Assembly (NCBI GenBank): GCA_037043015.1
Contig: CM073322.1
Location: 29,620,864-29,684,863 of the forward strand
Origin: Bryum argenteum
Taxonomy: Eukaryota > Streptophyta > Bryopsida > Bryales > Bryaceae
Reading direction: 5' to 3'
Length of the DNA: 64,000 nucleotides
Each line of letters starts with the position of its first letter. Positions within the stretch are counted from its first letter, which is position 1. Shown here in pieces: positions 22,277 through 34,329 of this stretch. The notes under the pieces were generated by a model. That model was not told the origin of the DNA and ran no database searches. It worked only from the letters and a program-made list of their open reading frames with translations. Made by a program: the position numbers and the translations under genes.

Positions 22277-23247
22277 CCCCTAAACGTCCCTAGTGTCAAA
22301 AAACGACATTTTGGATGAAGGGCATAAACTTTCAAGAGCCATAACTTCTTCATCCAAACTCCGTTTTTGACGAAATCACTTGGGTTAAGTCACAAATCAA
22401 GTCTAGTTTATGCGGTAAAAATTGCAGACTCATAAAATAAAGTATGAATAAATGGCATGGATTTTAGTGAAGGCAACTTTTGTTTTTGGGTTTTCAAACA
22501 TTTGGCATGTTTTACAATTGCAAGCCAATTATGTGAAATCTAAAATAGTTTTTCATGAATTTTTTTTCATAGGTTTGATATTTAGATGCATCCCAACAAA
22601 TTTGTGGTTGGAAGTTTTTGATCTAGATAACTTTGGTATTGGCTTTGCAATGATGTTTCTACGATGAAAAAAGTGAAAAAATGGATGATTTTTGAAGAGC
22701 TAGATCTCCTTCATCCACCGTTAGATTTTGACCTTATTTTCTGGGATGGATTCCAATTATTGTCTATTTTTAGTGGCAGAAACCTTGACCCAATTGAGGA
22801 TATATTGAAGAAAAGGCATGGATTTGAGTGCGAGGGGTCTAGTTTTGGACTATTTTTCCTTTGTAAAATTTTTGGCAGTTTTCACGACTACAAGGCTATT
22901 ATTTGAGCCAAGATTTTTTTTTGATGAATTTTTTTGGTACAAGAGTGTCTTTGAGATGAAGATGAACAACTTTCTAGTTGCTGATTTTTTTATTGCAAAT
23001 TTCATGTTGGTAGTATTTTCACTTCAAAGTGGAAATGATGGTATTTTGTAGCCTGTTTTGCGTACTAATATGTTATGATCTCGCAATCTATGAGGTCCCA
23101 TGAGTCAAGTTTTGGTCCACATGATCTACTACAAGTATATTACAAGTTTGTATGGATGAGATCTGAATAGCTTATCTTTATTTTCATCTATATCACTTAT
23201 TTTGAAAATGAGTTTTTGGCTTAAAATACCCCAAGGACGTTTAGGGG
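22277..23247. mobile_element. F1 TTAA element, copy B, full length
   Basis: The left end CCCCTAAACGTCCCTAG and right end CCAAGGACGTTTAGGGG are inverted repeats. CTAA lies at 22273-22276 (one change) and TTAA at 23248-23251. Length is 971 bp, AT-rich, without a credible protein; the short frames at 22664-23051 are shared by sequence homology with other F1 copies. Confidence 0.85.
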
Positions 23248-23249
23248 TT

Positions 23250-24486
23250 AAAAAAGTGAATTCAAATCATGAACTTTTATTGTTGCAAGAAGTTGCACAA
23301 ACATATGTCCATAGAAAAGATTATAATGCTTAAAGGTGCATCCCACACTAAAGGATTGAGTTGCACCAAGTGTGCTTGCTAGAAAGCGGTTGTTTGCACA
23401 ACTATACTAAATCAGCTTGATCGTCATGGCGACCTCATCAACTTCTTACAACCCTATCTGATGCAACTCTAGCACTGACTTCGTCGTATACCATCTGACT
23501 ATCTAGCTAATCCACTTTTCTACAACACCTCGACGGCTTTGTTCTTTGTGTAGTTGATTGAACATGTAAAGAGGGAAGCTCAGAAATGGCTCACTTGGTG
23601 CATCTAAGCAAGAGATACATTATAGTTTCATAATTCGATGTATCCAAAGGGGGATTTTAGTGTGATCAATTTATACCCTACTTTCAGATTTCACTTTCAA
23701 ATTACATAACTGAAGAAAGATAAATTCCAATTTTTTAATTGCATTTTTTAAAAAAATTCATTGGTTTAATTTTCTACAATTTCAATTTTCCATTTTTTCA
23801 AGTTTGATTCTCTAAACCATTTCTCAACGAGCTTGCTGATTTAAGAAAATTGTAGTTCTTGAGTCTCCTACACTACTTTTTACTTCCAAGGTCAAATGAC
23901 CTTAGTTCTTTTAAATTTTGCATCTCCGAAAGTGTCCTCCTTCAATGTAAGGTGAAAGTTTTTAATTCCATATATGTTTTGAGGGCTTTGATTGTAGGAT
24001 TCTAGTACCTAGCTTGTAAATGTACATGTACACCAAAACTTAAATTCAAATTTCTTACCATTCATGAGATGGTAAACCTTAAAATTAAATGAGTTCCTTT
24101 TTATCCTTGCTACCAAAGGTGAGGTTCTCTAAGAAGAGTCATAAATCTCAAAGATTTACAACTCCAAGGAAACAAAATCATCTTGCAATTTCTAAGGTCA
24201 AATGACGAATGAATTTTTTTCACACTTTCTTGTAAAAGTAAAATACAAGTCAGATCTCATTGTTCAATTTCATCCCAGGAACAAAACCTCTTAATGCAAT
24301 TGCACTCCCATTTTTGGGTGTTTTGGCCAAAAAAACTCTACGTATTAATCATCTTCAATTTCATTGATGAATCCGTGATTGACATAGCTCTCCATTGAGA
24401 AAGGGGGATAAATAAATAAGCTACAGAAAACTCTCATTTCTTTAGTGGAAAAGTGTGGTATTTCCATACAGCTGAATAACAAATTC
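23250..24486. other. Gene-free stretch, nothing recognised
   Basis: AT-rich sequence with no supported feature. Confidence 0.4.
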
Positions 24487-24490
24487 CACT

Positions 24491-24893
24491 AACCTCAATT
24501 TCATTAAAATGGCACTATTCCATGTGCCATTTTAGCAGAACTAAAGTGCCATATTGTGCAAACGTGCCATTTTACAAGCATATTTTTGAAGTGAAGTTCA
24601 AAAGTATTTACGCTTACAAAATGGCATGTTTATTAATATCACACATGTGCTCCATAATATCACCAAAATTTCCATAATATCACACATTTTCATGGTTTTT
24701 GACCTTTGGACACAGTAAAAGGGCAATGTTTATGAACGACCGTTCGGAAACATTGTTGTTTTTGAACGGCCGTTAAGAAATATTAACCCTATCATGTCAA
24801 AACTCGACAAAAATCAACATCATTTTTTTCATTTTAAGCACCTCAAAAAGCGCCATTTTAGCGGAATAACGCCATTTTAGCGGAATTGAGGTT
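24491..24893. mobile_element. F5 foldback element with CACT duplication
   Basis: The left end AACCTCAATTTCATTAAAAT pairs with the right end GCGGAATTGAGGTT, and CACT lies outside both ends (24487-24490 and 24894-24897). Each arm holds repeated GCCATTTTAGC units. TTAA at 24834-24837 is the empty-site counterpart of the insertion site of the F1 element at 38606-39580. Confidence 0.75.
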
Positions 24894-24899
24894 CACTCT

Positions 24900-26583
24900 A
24901 CTTTCTACCAAACTTGGTGAAATAGGACATTCTTGATGAAAATATGGAAATACTGCACTTTCCACTAGGGATTTTCAATTCAAAAGATATCAAAATAAGT
25001 TTGTTTTTATAGTAATTCTTTTTTGCAGAGTTCAATGAAGTTGTGCTCGTAGATTCAGTCACAAATCACGTCGGAGTGAAAGTCTTCGCAGCAGTTCATT
25101 TATAGAGAGCTGTCCAGAAATCGGGAGGAGTCATAATTCGATCCCACAAGAATTACTCTCGGCATCAAAACGACGACCCGGGAGTGCAGGAGCTAGAGAC
25201 CAATTCGGGAGGGTTTGTCCGTGAGGGGGCAACAGGGCAATAGGATTCCTGTGCAACAGAAGGAATTTTCCGGGACCTGAGCACGGGGAAGAACCGATCG
25301 ATCGAAGAGTGTGAAAGGAGGATGATCGAAGCGGGCAGTCTAGATTCTAGAGAGAGGAGGGGTGCGAGGCCCGAGGGGATTTGTGATTGAGCCGGGGTCG
25401 CGTATCCCGGGCGAGCGGGAAACGCGCAATCGGAATCAAAGCCTGCGAGGAGGCAGCCTGGTTGTCCATCATGCGAGAAACAGTGCTGGATATTATTACC
25501 GTCGCCCAAGGGGAGCGCAGTGCACCTAGCTCGCGGACCCTGCAATTGTTTATTCCCCTTTGATCGTACGGAGTACGGACCACGACTGTAGCATTTGAAG
25601 CAGCCTCGGTCCCCACTTTTGAATATACAATCACACTCCTCACCAGCAAGTTCCTGCAGGGCCCCACTGTCACGGATTGGCTCGAGCAGGCGGGCAACTG
25701 GGGCTTTAACCTACTCGTGGTGTTAATTACTCGGCTCCGGGCTCCGACAGTGGCCCCAAACAATTTCTTCTTTTTCCCCCTTTCCAGTCACACGTCTCCC
25801 CCATTGTGAGCATAAAGCCGCAAGCGCCTGTACTATTCTCGCTGACAAAGATTCAGCAACCCGATTGTGCAATCCCTCCATCCTAGCTTCGAATCGCTTT
25901 GCTTGCTTCCTGCTCACGGAATCATAATTTGCGATGATTCTCCTTTCCCGGCCGGACCAGCTGTGCCTGCCACCTTCTTCGTCTTCTTCTTCCTACATTC
26001 TCCGCTCGAAATCCTTCCATGCTGATCCCATGATGGCTCTTGGACACCACAATCAATTTGGAATCTGGGGTTGGAATTGCTTCTTATTCACTTTTGCGTC
26101 GATCAGAGGTTGGATTAGAGCCTCAGTGCCTGCATGGCCAGACTCGTGGCCGGGCCTCCGTGGGAGATTGGGAAGGCTTTGAAATGAAGCCAGTGAAGAG
26201 CATTGGGCTCCGCTGGCAGAGGATGTCGACCATCCATGCAAAGCGGAAGATGGGTGTCTGCTCCCTCGAAGAGAATGTACTACTAGGTTTGCCTTCTTGC
26301 TTTGCAATTCATACTCTTCTACAATCTAGTTAGGCAAAGACATGGTAAGCATATTTACTTTGCATGGTCAAATTTATTTAATTTCCTCTGATTTATTTAG
26401 CATTCAGAGATGCTTTATACAATAAGTCAAATCAATCATGAGGCCTAAGAAGGGCAAGAATTCCTCTCATGTTATTGGTTCATTCAAAATATTACAAGAG
26501 ATGAACCAATCACATAGGATGAATTTTATTTTATTGTTTCCTACGGCCTAATGATTCGCTTGACTCCTCATGTAAAGCATCCC
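24900..26583. other. Gene-free stretch with a GC-rich block at about 25140-26280
   Basis: The block is markedly GC-richer than its surroundings. It carries overlapping minus-strand frames of 126 and 138 codons (25165-25763) and one of 64 codons (25723-25917). The last looks protein-like, with a basic amphipathic segment, but no family is recognised and no exon structure can be established. It could be a captured gene fragment or the leader of a decayed retroelement. Confidence 0.3.
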
Positions 26584-26587
26584 TTAA

Positions 26588-26848
26588 CCCCTAAAGGCCC
26601 ACGGCCGCCGATTCGGCTTTTACGGTCAAGGCCAAAAAAAATTTACAGTCAACTTCAAATGTTATGATCTCACATCCAGTGATGATCCAACGGTTGAAAA
26701 TTTTCACACTACTACCTATGGTAGTCTACTTCAAGATCCTACGGTTGAAGTTATCAAAAATTTCCAAAAATATTGGACGTACCTGCATTAGTACATAGTG
26801 GTCAGTGTTGGGATTTCAAGCTCCCAAAACATCATGGGCCCTTAGGGG
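26588..26848. mobile_element. Short TTAA element (F2-sized)
   Basis: CCCCTAAAGGCCCACGG and CATGGGCCCTTAGGGG form the inverted ends, with TTAA at 26584-26587 and 26849-26852. Length is 261 bp. The interior carries GATCCAACGGTTGAAAATTT and AAGATCCTACGGTTG, the module shared with the F2 and F3 elements. Confidence 0.9.
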
Positions 26849-26961
26849 TTAATTATTGCTCCCTTTGTCGTGGAAAGATGAATGGTACAGAGCTTTCATT
26901 TTGGCCCAAATTCTTTCATTGGTTCAAAACATGTTCAAATGCAACACTTTATTGAGCCCTA

Positions 26962-27075
26962 TGATCACCTCACTACAATTTATGAAGTGATTTGATCACC
27001 TCAATACAATCTATAATGTCATTTGATTACCTGACTACAATCTCTGAAGTTATTTGATCACCTTATTACAATATT
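26962..27075. repeat. 31-bp minisatellite, four units
   Basis: Units beginning TGATCACCTCACTACAAT start at 26962, 26993, 27024 and 27055, a constant 31-bp period with point differences. Confidence 0.9.
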
Positions 27076-27113
27076 ACTTTACGAGTTCGTTCAATTTATG
27101 TGCCCATCATCAA

Positions 27114-28444
27114 CTCCTAAATGTCCTTGAGGTATTTTTAGTCAATAACTCATTCTTGAAAAAAGTGACATAGCTAAAAACAAAGATAAGTTATTCAAAT
27201 TTGAACCGTACAAACTTGTAAAAGACTTCTTGTAGATCATGTGGACCAAATCATGAAGTGGGAGGTTATTATCATGGGGCCTTATAAAGTGGGAGATCGT
27301 AACGTTTTAGTGTGCAAAATAGGCTAAAAAAACTATCTTTTTCACTTTGAATTGAAAATACCAACATGACTCTTGCAATTAAAGAATTACCAACAAGATA
27401 GTTAATCTTCATCTCAAAGACTCTATCGTACCATACAAATTCATCAAAATAATATCCTCACTGGCTCAAATAGTAGTTTTGCAATGGTGAAAATTGCCAA
27501 GCATTTTACAAATGATAAATAGTCCAAACCTAGTCCCCTAACACTCAAATTCATGCCTTACTTTCAATACATCTTTATTGGGGTCAAGGTTTGTACCACT
27601 AAACCTAGACTATGATTTGAATCCATCCTAAAACTAAAGTAAAAATATTACGGTGGATGAAGTAGATATAGCTCCTCAAAAATCATACATTGTGTCAGTT
27701 TTTTTCATCGTAGAAACATCATTGCACATCTAATACCAAGGTTATCTGGATCAAAAACCCTCCAACTACAAAGTTGTTGAGATGCATCCAAAGATCAAAC
27801 TAATATTACAAAGTTTCATGAAAAACTATTTTTGATCTCCCATAATTGGCTTGCAATGAACTGATATTTAACTAATTATGGACTTATTTTGAACTTATGG
27901 ACTTTTTGCAACTACTGAAGAACCTTGGTTTTATCGGCGGCCAGCCGACACATCCCCATATCTGCGACTTTCAAAAGGTCACAACTCACTCAATTTTTGT
28001 CCAAATGAAACATATGAGGTGTTTTTTGACATCTACATTTTCTGTAGATATCAAAAAACACCTCATATGTTTCATTTGGACAAAAACTGACTGAGTTATG
28101 ACCTTTCAAAGATTACGGATGGAGTCTCAAGGTTATATCGGCGGACAGCCGACATTATTTCTGGACTATGAATTTGTCCATAATTAGTTAAATATCAGAT
28201 AATGGTAAAAAATGCCAAATGTTTGTAAACCCATAAACAAAAGTTGCCTTTACTAATGTGCATGCTATTTATTCATACTTAACCACTTAGGTTTGCATCT
28301 ATCACCACACAAACTAGACTTAATTTTTGACCCAACCCAAGTGATATTGTCCAAAACGAAGTCCACGTGAAGAACTTATGGCTCTTCAAAGGTTTCTGCC
28401 CTTCATCCAAAATGTTGTTTTTCCACACTTGAGACATTTTCGGG
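27114..28444. mobile_element. F1 element, copy C, carrying a nested hairpin element
   Basis: The interior runs in the same order as copy E (38606-39580). The ends CTCCTAAATGTCC and GACATTTTCGGG are mutated and the TTAA sites are no longer exact. The foldback element at 27859-28200 interrupts it, leaving about 985 bp of F1 sequence. Confidence 0.75.
27859..28200. mobile_element. Hairpin (foldback) element nested in an F1 copy
   Basis: The outer inverted repeats CTGATATTTAACTAATTATG and complement enclose a second inverted repeat TCGGCGGCCAGCCGACA. They also enclose a long central hairpin with about 62-nt arms (about 27976-28037 and 28044-28106) and a loop of a few bases. AATG lies on both sides (27855-27858 and 28201-28204), consistent with a 4-bp duplication. 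Comparison with uninterrupted F1 copies shows that the sequence is an insertion. No coding sequence. Confidence 0.8.
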
Positions 28445-28644
28445 ATTGACAGTTTAACCCTTAAAGAACACACCGTGTGTTCGGCCCTCAAAACCAAAAA
28501 CTCCGATTTCTTGACCACTTTTAACAACATTCTTATACCTTTCACACACCTTCAAATCCAACTTCAAAAATCCACTAGAAACCTCAAAAAGGTCCAAAGT
28601 TGACAATTCTAGTATGTCTAACCTTCAACTAACTTTGTCCATGC

Positions 28645-28975
28645 ACACAATGGCCTGCAATGAGGAGGTCGTGGGTTCCATTCCCCATGTCGACGTGGTG
28701 CTCACCACTATAGTCCACCCAATTATTGTGGGGGGTTCTTGGACCTTGTTGCATGGGTACCTTGAAGATACTATTTCAAGTATCTTCAAAGCACTAGTAA
28801 CTAGGCTAAAAACTAGCGTAGTCATAGTGTCCACCCTCGAAAAGGGGAAGTAGTATTGTTCCAATTTCCCCTTGTCCGGTGGCCATCGGGATATTAGCAT
28901 TACGAACGGACACTTCATTCACGCCTGCCCCTTAGAAAGGGACCGGAGTTTCTATCTATCTCCACGCACACAAAA
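28645..28975 (+). mobile_element. tRNA-derived SINE-like element, copy S4
   Basis: GTGGGTTCCATTCCCC resembles the B box. The body and 3' end (GACCGGAGTTTCTATC) align along their whole length with S1 in the opposite orientation. An A-rich run follows the 3' end at about 28972, as retroposition would leave. Confidence 0.7.
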
Positions 28976-28979
28976 AAAA

Positions 28980-29840
28980 ACTTGCTCCACTAATTCACTC
29001 CGAATTTACCAACATTGTAGGGTAGGTTACATTCGTTGCAAATTGTGTTTTGTTTAACAAATCAACAAGAATGTTACCCACGAGGAACAAGCCCTAGTGA
29101 GGTACGCACATGACTACAATGTTGTATAGAGCATTGTAAAGAAGTGGTAGATGGAAACAGACGAGAATAGAAATATCCGGTATGACATTGGACGATAGAG
29201 AACTGGGGAAGATAGAATAGTTACATGCTCCATTTGTAGAATTGAATGATTATCAGGTTGCTGCAAATAGGTCGACAGGTCTCCCGATGGTAATTATTGT
29301 GGAAAGCAGTTAGTGGCCGGTGTCACTGTGTCAGTGCCATTCAGTCTCGCATTCAGTCAAGAGGAAAGTGGTTTTTTTCCTTCATTCCTGGCTTCTGACA
29401 TTCCCAGACCTCCCCTTCCTCTCTCCACAGAGAATGCCCTTCTCCTGCCCAGCGCTTGCCCGCCTCTACATCATTCTTTATGGTAGACTGTCCTAAAAGC
29501 ACCACCTTAAGAGATCTGACCTATTTTTAGCACTACTAAATTCAAAATTAAATTATGACCACATTCGAAATAGGTTTTCGGGAGGATTGCAAAAATTTGC
29601 AACATGTAATTCGCATTTGTGAATTTTATACAAAATTCCAAAGTGCTAAGTAAGATTTGACCCAAATGCGTTATATACAAATGAGGTACATCTGTATTTT
29701 CACAATCTACAAATGAGGTACAGATCGCTTTTGGGTACAAAGCGCTTTTAAGACTGCCTACCTTACTTCTCATAAGGTCGAGACACCCATGCCCGACCAA
29801 TTTAATTATTATTATTATTTGTTTTAATTTTTTTAGTTTT
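28980..29840. other. Gene-free stretch, nothing recognised
   Basis: A pyrimidine-rich GC-richer patch lies at 29370-29470 and a short (ATT)n run near 29804. The 97-codon minus-strand frame at 29507-29800 shows no motif. Confidence 0.4.
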
Positions 29841-29845
29841 TAATT

Positions 29846-30430
29846 TTAAAATTTACTAGTGACTATCGTTGGCTTCTCCGCGTTGAGGATGGGTATTAGG
29901 AACTTAAGGACTCTGAATTCATCGTCCTCGTACGCGGAATAGAGGAACTTTGATGCTAAAGCCTTGTCCGCCGTAACCTCGATGTATCTGGTTTCCAAGG
30001 TCAAGAACCCATAGATCATCTTCAGCACCCCTCCTCTCGGTAGTCCGCCTTGCCATGGACAAGGTTGTCGAGGTATCTTCCCTGTGAACACCTCATCAAT
30101 GATCTCCGCATTCTAGACCTCTCATAGGACGTAGATGATTATGTGTGCGCAAGGTCTCCATAAGCTCCCTTCTTCCTACGGTGTCCGCCAATATCTTCAA
30201 CCTAACAGCCCTTTGGTTGATCTTCATCACTAAAGTGTAGCCCATTGCTTTCATGCGCTAACAACTTCTCAGGTGGCACATGAGGATTTCCGGTGAACTC
30301 GGGATACAAAAAAATGCACTTCGTACAAGAAAGACACGTGCTTCGATGAATGGAAAGTGCACTAGGTCGTCCAAATGGTCGCAGCCCAATTCAAAGGTGT
30401 CGCACAAGGTACTAGCCCACCCCGCGGTCG
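29846..30430 (-). pseudogene. Unidentified protein-coding remnant with frameshifts
   Basis: Three successive minus-strand pieces read as protein-like sequence. They are one around 30275-30400 (LDDLVHFPFIEARVFLVRSA), one at about 30110-30255 (MKAMGYTLVMKINQRAVRL) and one at 29846-30091 plus a few upstream codons (TLETRYIEVTADKALASKF). A stop separates the first two and a frame change the last two. Composition differs from the surrounding AT-rich DNA. I do not recognise the family; it may be a captured gene fragment or an element gene. Confidence 0.45.
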
Positions 30431-30938
30431 AACTCGGAAAACCACTATTAACGGCCCCTACCTTGGACCTATTTATTTAGTTAATTAAGGCTAAGGGTCT
30501 GCCTTAGGCGTAATTCCAACCTCTACTCTATTCTAAACATCAAATATGCAAGAAAGGCTAGATATAACCCCTATTTATGCTTCTCTTTGCCAATTCTAAT
30601 GACAATAACTATTTTGCAAGAGAACACAATATGGAGTCTCTTATTTTTCAATTGAAGCTACGAGCACTTCCAACTCTTAAACCGCAAATTTGCATGTTAA
30701 TTTATTGATTCCAAGAATATCTTGTACTTAAGAAAGAGACGTAATTTGATTTTTCAGGGTTTTGATCATGTTTGCCAAGACTTGTAACTCTTACAGTCTT
30801 GCCACAATATTGGTCCACCATGTATAAATATCAGTAGAAGTATGGTTTTTCAGTCTAATTAAGTGCGTGCTATTTGTACATTATGCTTTGATTGCTTGAA
30901 ATAATGATTTGAGTTGGTTGGTGCTAAGTAAATTTTAA

Positions 30939-31198
30939 CCCCTAAAGGTTCTTGATACAAAATTGTTTAAATTATCAAAAAGAACCTTCTTCTACTTCAG
31001 GTGCAAATAAACTCAATCTAAGCATTGATTAGAAGATCCAACTGTATGATCTTGAAGTTAACTTGACCCTTTTCTCGAATGTCAAATTTGAACCGTTAAT
31101 TTTTCTCCAATTTTGAGATTATAATGGTCAAAGTTGGCTGAATTTTCTCCCTGCGGAAATTCCAAAAAGCGATTTCCGCTTTCTTGGACCTTTAGGGG
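30939..31198. mobile_element. F2 TTAA element
   Basis: CCCCTAAAGGTTCTTGA and TCTTGGACCTTTAGGGG form the ends, with exact TTAA at 30935-30938 and 31199-31202. Length is 260 bp. The interior is shared with 11781-12042 and 40352-40595. Confidence 0.92.
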
Positions 31199-31341
31199 TT
31201 AATCAAGTGCACAACTTATGGTGCTCGAGTCACGGAATCATCAATGTGCGTTGTCGTCATGTTGTAAATAGTTTCATATATCAAAAGTAATAAAATGAGT
31301 GATAGTGGAGAATAAGAATTGTGAAGGGCTACTTTAGTTAA

Positions 31342-31906
31342 CCCCTAAAGATCCAAGAGGACCAAATCAGGCAATTGCTATTTTGGGCAGCCTTGATGAA
31401 TAGGTTAAAAGTAATGTTTTTGCCTAAATTTTTTAATGGATGCTCCCTATAGTGCAAAGTGTATGTGGTAAAATTTGCAAAGCCAAATTCCAATTTTTGA
31501 GTCTTCTACAACAATTCTTGGTTTGCGAGCCAAACTGGGACAATTTAAATTTAGTGTTTTTTTGAGATTTCTTTTTGGAAAAATGTTCATGACCATATCA
31601 CTACTTAAGTTCCAAAGGGCCCCAAGTCACAAAGAGTACCAATTTTACAAGGGCAGCCTCCAAAAGTGTCAAAAATTATCTCAACAATGCCCAAAAAAAC
31701 TTCGTAGACAAACTTTGGATGTTACGATCTCTCAAATGGTAAACATCCAACGGTCAATTTTTAAATCAGATACTGAAATTGACTTATTTACAAGATCTTA
31801 TGGTTGGTCTTAAAAAATTTGTTTCGCACCCCTTGAAGTGCATAGACGTAGAAAATTGAAGTTTTGAGGTTTCAAGCTCCCAAAAACACCCAAGGATCTT
31901 TAGGAG
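31342..31906. mobile_element. F3 TTAA element, 565 bp
   Basis: The left end CCCCTAAAGATCCAAG and right end CCAAGGATCTTTAGGAG are inverted repeats. TTAA lies at 31338-31341 and the mutated TTTA at 31907-31910. Near the right end the interior carries the reverse of the shared GATC/CAACGGT module (31715-31805). Confidence 0.85.
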
Positions 31907-31910
31907 TTTA

Positions 31911-33600
31911 GAGTATTGAGGGAGTTTTGGAAAACAAAGGGGAAGAAGTGCTAGTTTGAGAGATTGTATCCACCTGCCGCAGTAATCCTGGTTCATTTGG
32001 TAGGCGGGTTATGGCACATAATCACGGCTTAAGCGGTATTTCCCTCCCAACTGGCGATTACGGGAAATTCATCCACAGAACCACATCTCATTTAATTTCT
32101 AAATGATTTCTTGTTAATCAAGCAGCAGCGTTTACGTTGGACAATCACCGCCTCCTCTGATGATATGAAAATAAATCTCCCTCCTTGTCGAGCTCCGCCC
32201 TCCTCATCAAAAGATTTACTTCATATGACCCTTATCCTGAGTGATTGCCCTGTACAAAACGGAAAGTGCTGGCTTTGGAGAACTAGAGGGAAAAGTGGAT
32301 TTTTGGGAATAGATAATTTGAGGTTCCTTCCCTTACCAAAAGGCCAAAAGGTTTCATGAAGATAAGGTGTAGTGGACGTGATTTGTCACTTATGAGAACA
32401 AAATTGGATTCAATGTAATCAATAGATAAATTAAAGGCATAAAACCAAATGACATGTGAGTATTTGATTTGCAACTCATACTTTTACATCTTTTATTCAT
32501 GAAACTTAGATGTGATAAAAAGTGTGAGTTTCCCTACTCTTTTGAAACTACCTTCTAAAACAAATATACAAACTTTATTCCTTGGATTAGATCAAAACCG
32601 CTAAATTCCTTAAAACAATAATTATCAATTGTCTAGTGAAATAATGAGATTTAAAGTTTGAAATCAATAGAAATTATACATTCAAGATTATTGATATTTG
32701 AGAATTCATATAATTGGCTAAAATCAATTTTTATATGGTAAATTAGAAAAAGGCCACTAATAAGAATACTACTATTAATTTCCAAAGTAGTAAATTTCCT
32801 TACACTAAGTTACTACTTGAAAACTATAGATATATATGAGTAAAAAAAATCAATATAAGTAATTTTACGTGTCTTAAAATTTTGATTTCACTTGTAAATG
32901 AATTATGACATTAATTAATTGAGAGGTTGAGATTGATAATTATAAAATTGAATAAGAAAACCAAGTGATTAATGAATTATGTATGATGTGTTTTGAAATT
33001 GGACAATGACTAGGAAGAATGGCAAAATTGTTACTTAATTGACACATAATTGAAATCAAATCATAAAGAATATTAAAAACTTAGTTGTTTCTTAGTGAAA
33101 AGGGGATATATAATGGTGGATGTGGAAGAAGAGAGGGAAAGTAAAAGGATGAAAGGGAATAAATATAGAAAGAAGTAAGGGAAGGTGGGTCATGGAGGTG
33201 GGAGTAAGTTGTAGTTAATTGGGTAGTGACAAATGGTAAGTCACTTGTCATTTTTTTTGTGTTTGGGCAAGTTAGGGCAGCATGCTGCTCGACTTGGCTG
33301 ATGAGCCCTGAAGTTGGAAACGATCTCCTCCATTACCATCGAAGAGAGCTCACGGCAGGCTGATGAGCTCTCCATGAGTCCTCCCTCAGCCTCATGTGCG
33401 CGGCCCATCATTATGCCAGTGAGTGTCATGTTGGGAGTTAATTCTTATTGGTTAAATTCTTCATTATCTTGAATTAATACCAATCGCTAAACCTAAATTA
33501 CTACCAATACATACATTAACGGAATTGGCTATCTACAGCTCATACACTAAAGAAACCCAATTGGACAAATTTGGTAAAAGAAAAATGACTACATAAGGTT
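31911..33600. other. Gene-free, very AT-rich stretch
   Basis: No gene or bounded repeat was found. Between about 32500 and 33200 the sequence is exceptionally A-rich with no discernible structure. Confidence 0.4.
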
Positions 33601-33604
33601 CTCG

Positions 33605-34325
33605 TAAGAGAGGGTTTGAAGATGAGTTCTTTTTATCCTAAGATTTTATACTTGAACCTATTTTTAGTTACTATTCTAAAAGTTGACGGCTGGATCTTCT
33701 CATTTGTGAGCATAGCGATCAAAGTTGGTGTAAAAGTTTTTTTTGGCCATTCCATGATACACATATTGTAAATGGTCCTAAGGGCAAGTTGATGTTTGTT
33801 ACTCCAAACAATTTAAGCATTTTTTTCTCCATGCAAGTAATCAAAGTGGGTACGGCTATGCAAAATTTTAGAAATCATCGTGCTTTTTTGATCTTCATGC
33901 AAATTGTTTTCTAAAAGAAGGTTTAAAAACAATGATATAGAAAAACATGCACCACATTAGATATATTTATTTTTAGAAAAATGTTGAACAATGAGTAGGT
34001 CTATCTATGAGTTTGTGAATTTTGGCACAAAAAAAATGGAAAAGTCTCAAATTTAGACAATCTTAGAAAGTTTTTTTTTGGTAAAACCACTAGAAATTGT
34101 GAAGAATGTTCTTGTACTTTTTGGAGGTTGTTCTTGTAAAATTGGTAAACTTTTTAACTTGGATCACTATTGAGCTTGAGTAGTGGTTTGGTCATGAACA
34201 TATTTTCAAAAACAATTCAAAAAGTCTAAAATCAAACTACCCCTTTTTGGACTTGAAACTTAAAAATTCTAAATGAAGGTTTTAAAATTGTAAGTTTGGC
34301 TTTGCAAGTTTCACCACCAATGGTG
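33605..34325. mobile_element. F3 fragment without ends
   Basis: The order of phrases matches 35402-36325: TCCTAAGATTTTATACTTGA, GTTGACGGCTGGATC, TTTGTGAGCATAGCG, TAGAAATTGTGAAG, then a TTTGCAAGTTT. Neither CCCC terminus is present. Confidence 0.6.
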
Positions 34326-34329
34326 ACCG

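Noticed and set aside
28453..28640. Possible start of another TTAA element (TTAACCCTTAAAG at 28454)
   Set aside because: No matching right terminus or interior similarity to F1-F4 was found before the SINE-like copy at 28645.
16632..28975. Functional tRNA genes suggested by the B-box-like sequences
   Set aside because: No cloverleaf with acceptor stem could be traced; the boxes belong to SINE-like repeats that continue for 300 bp or more.
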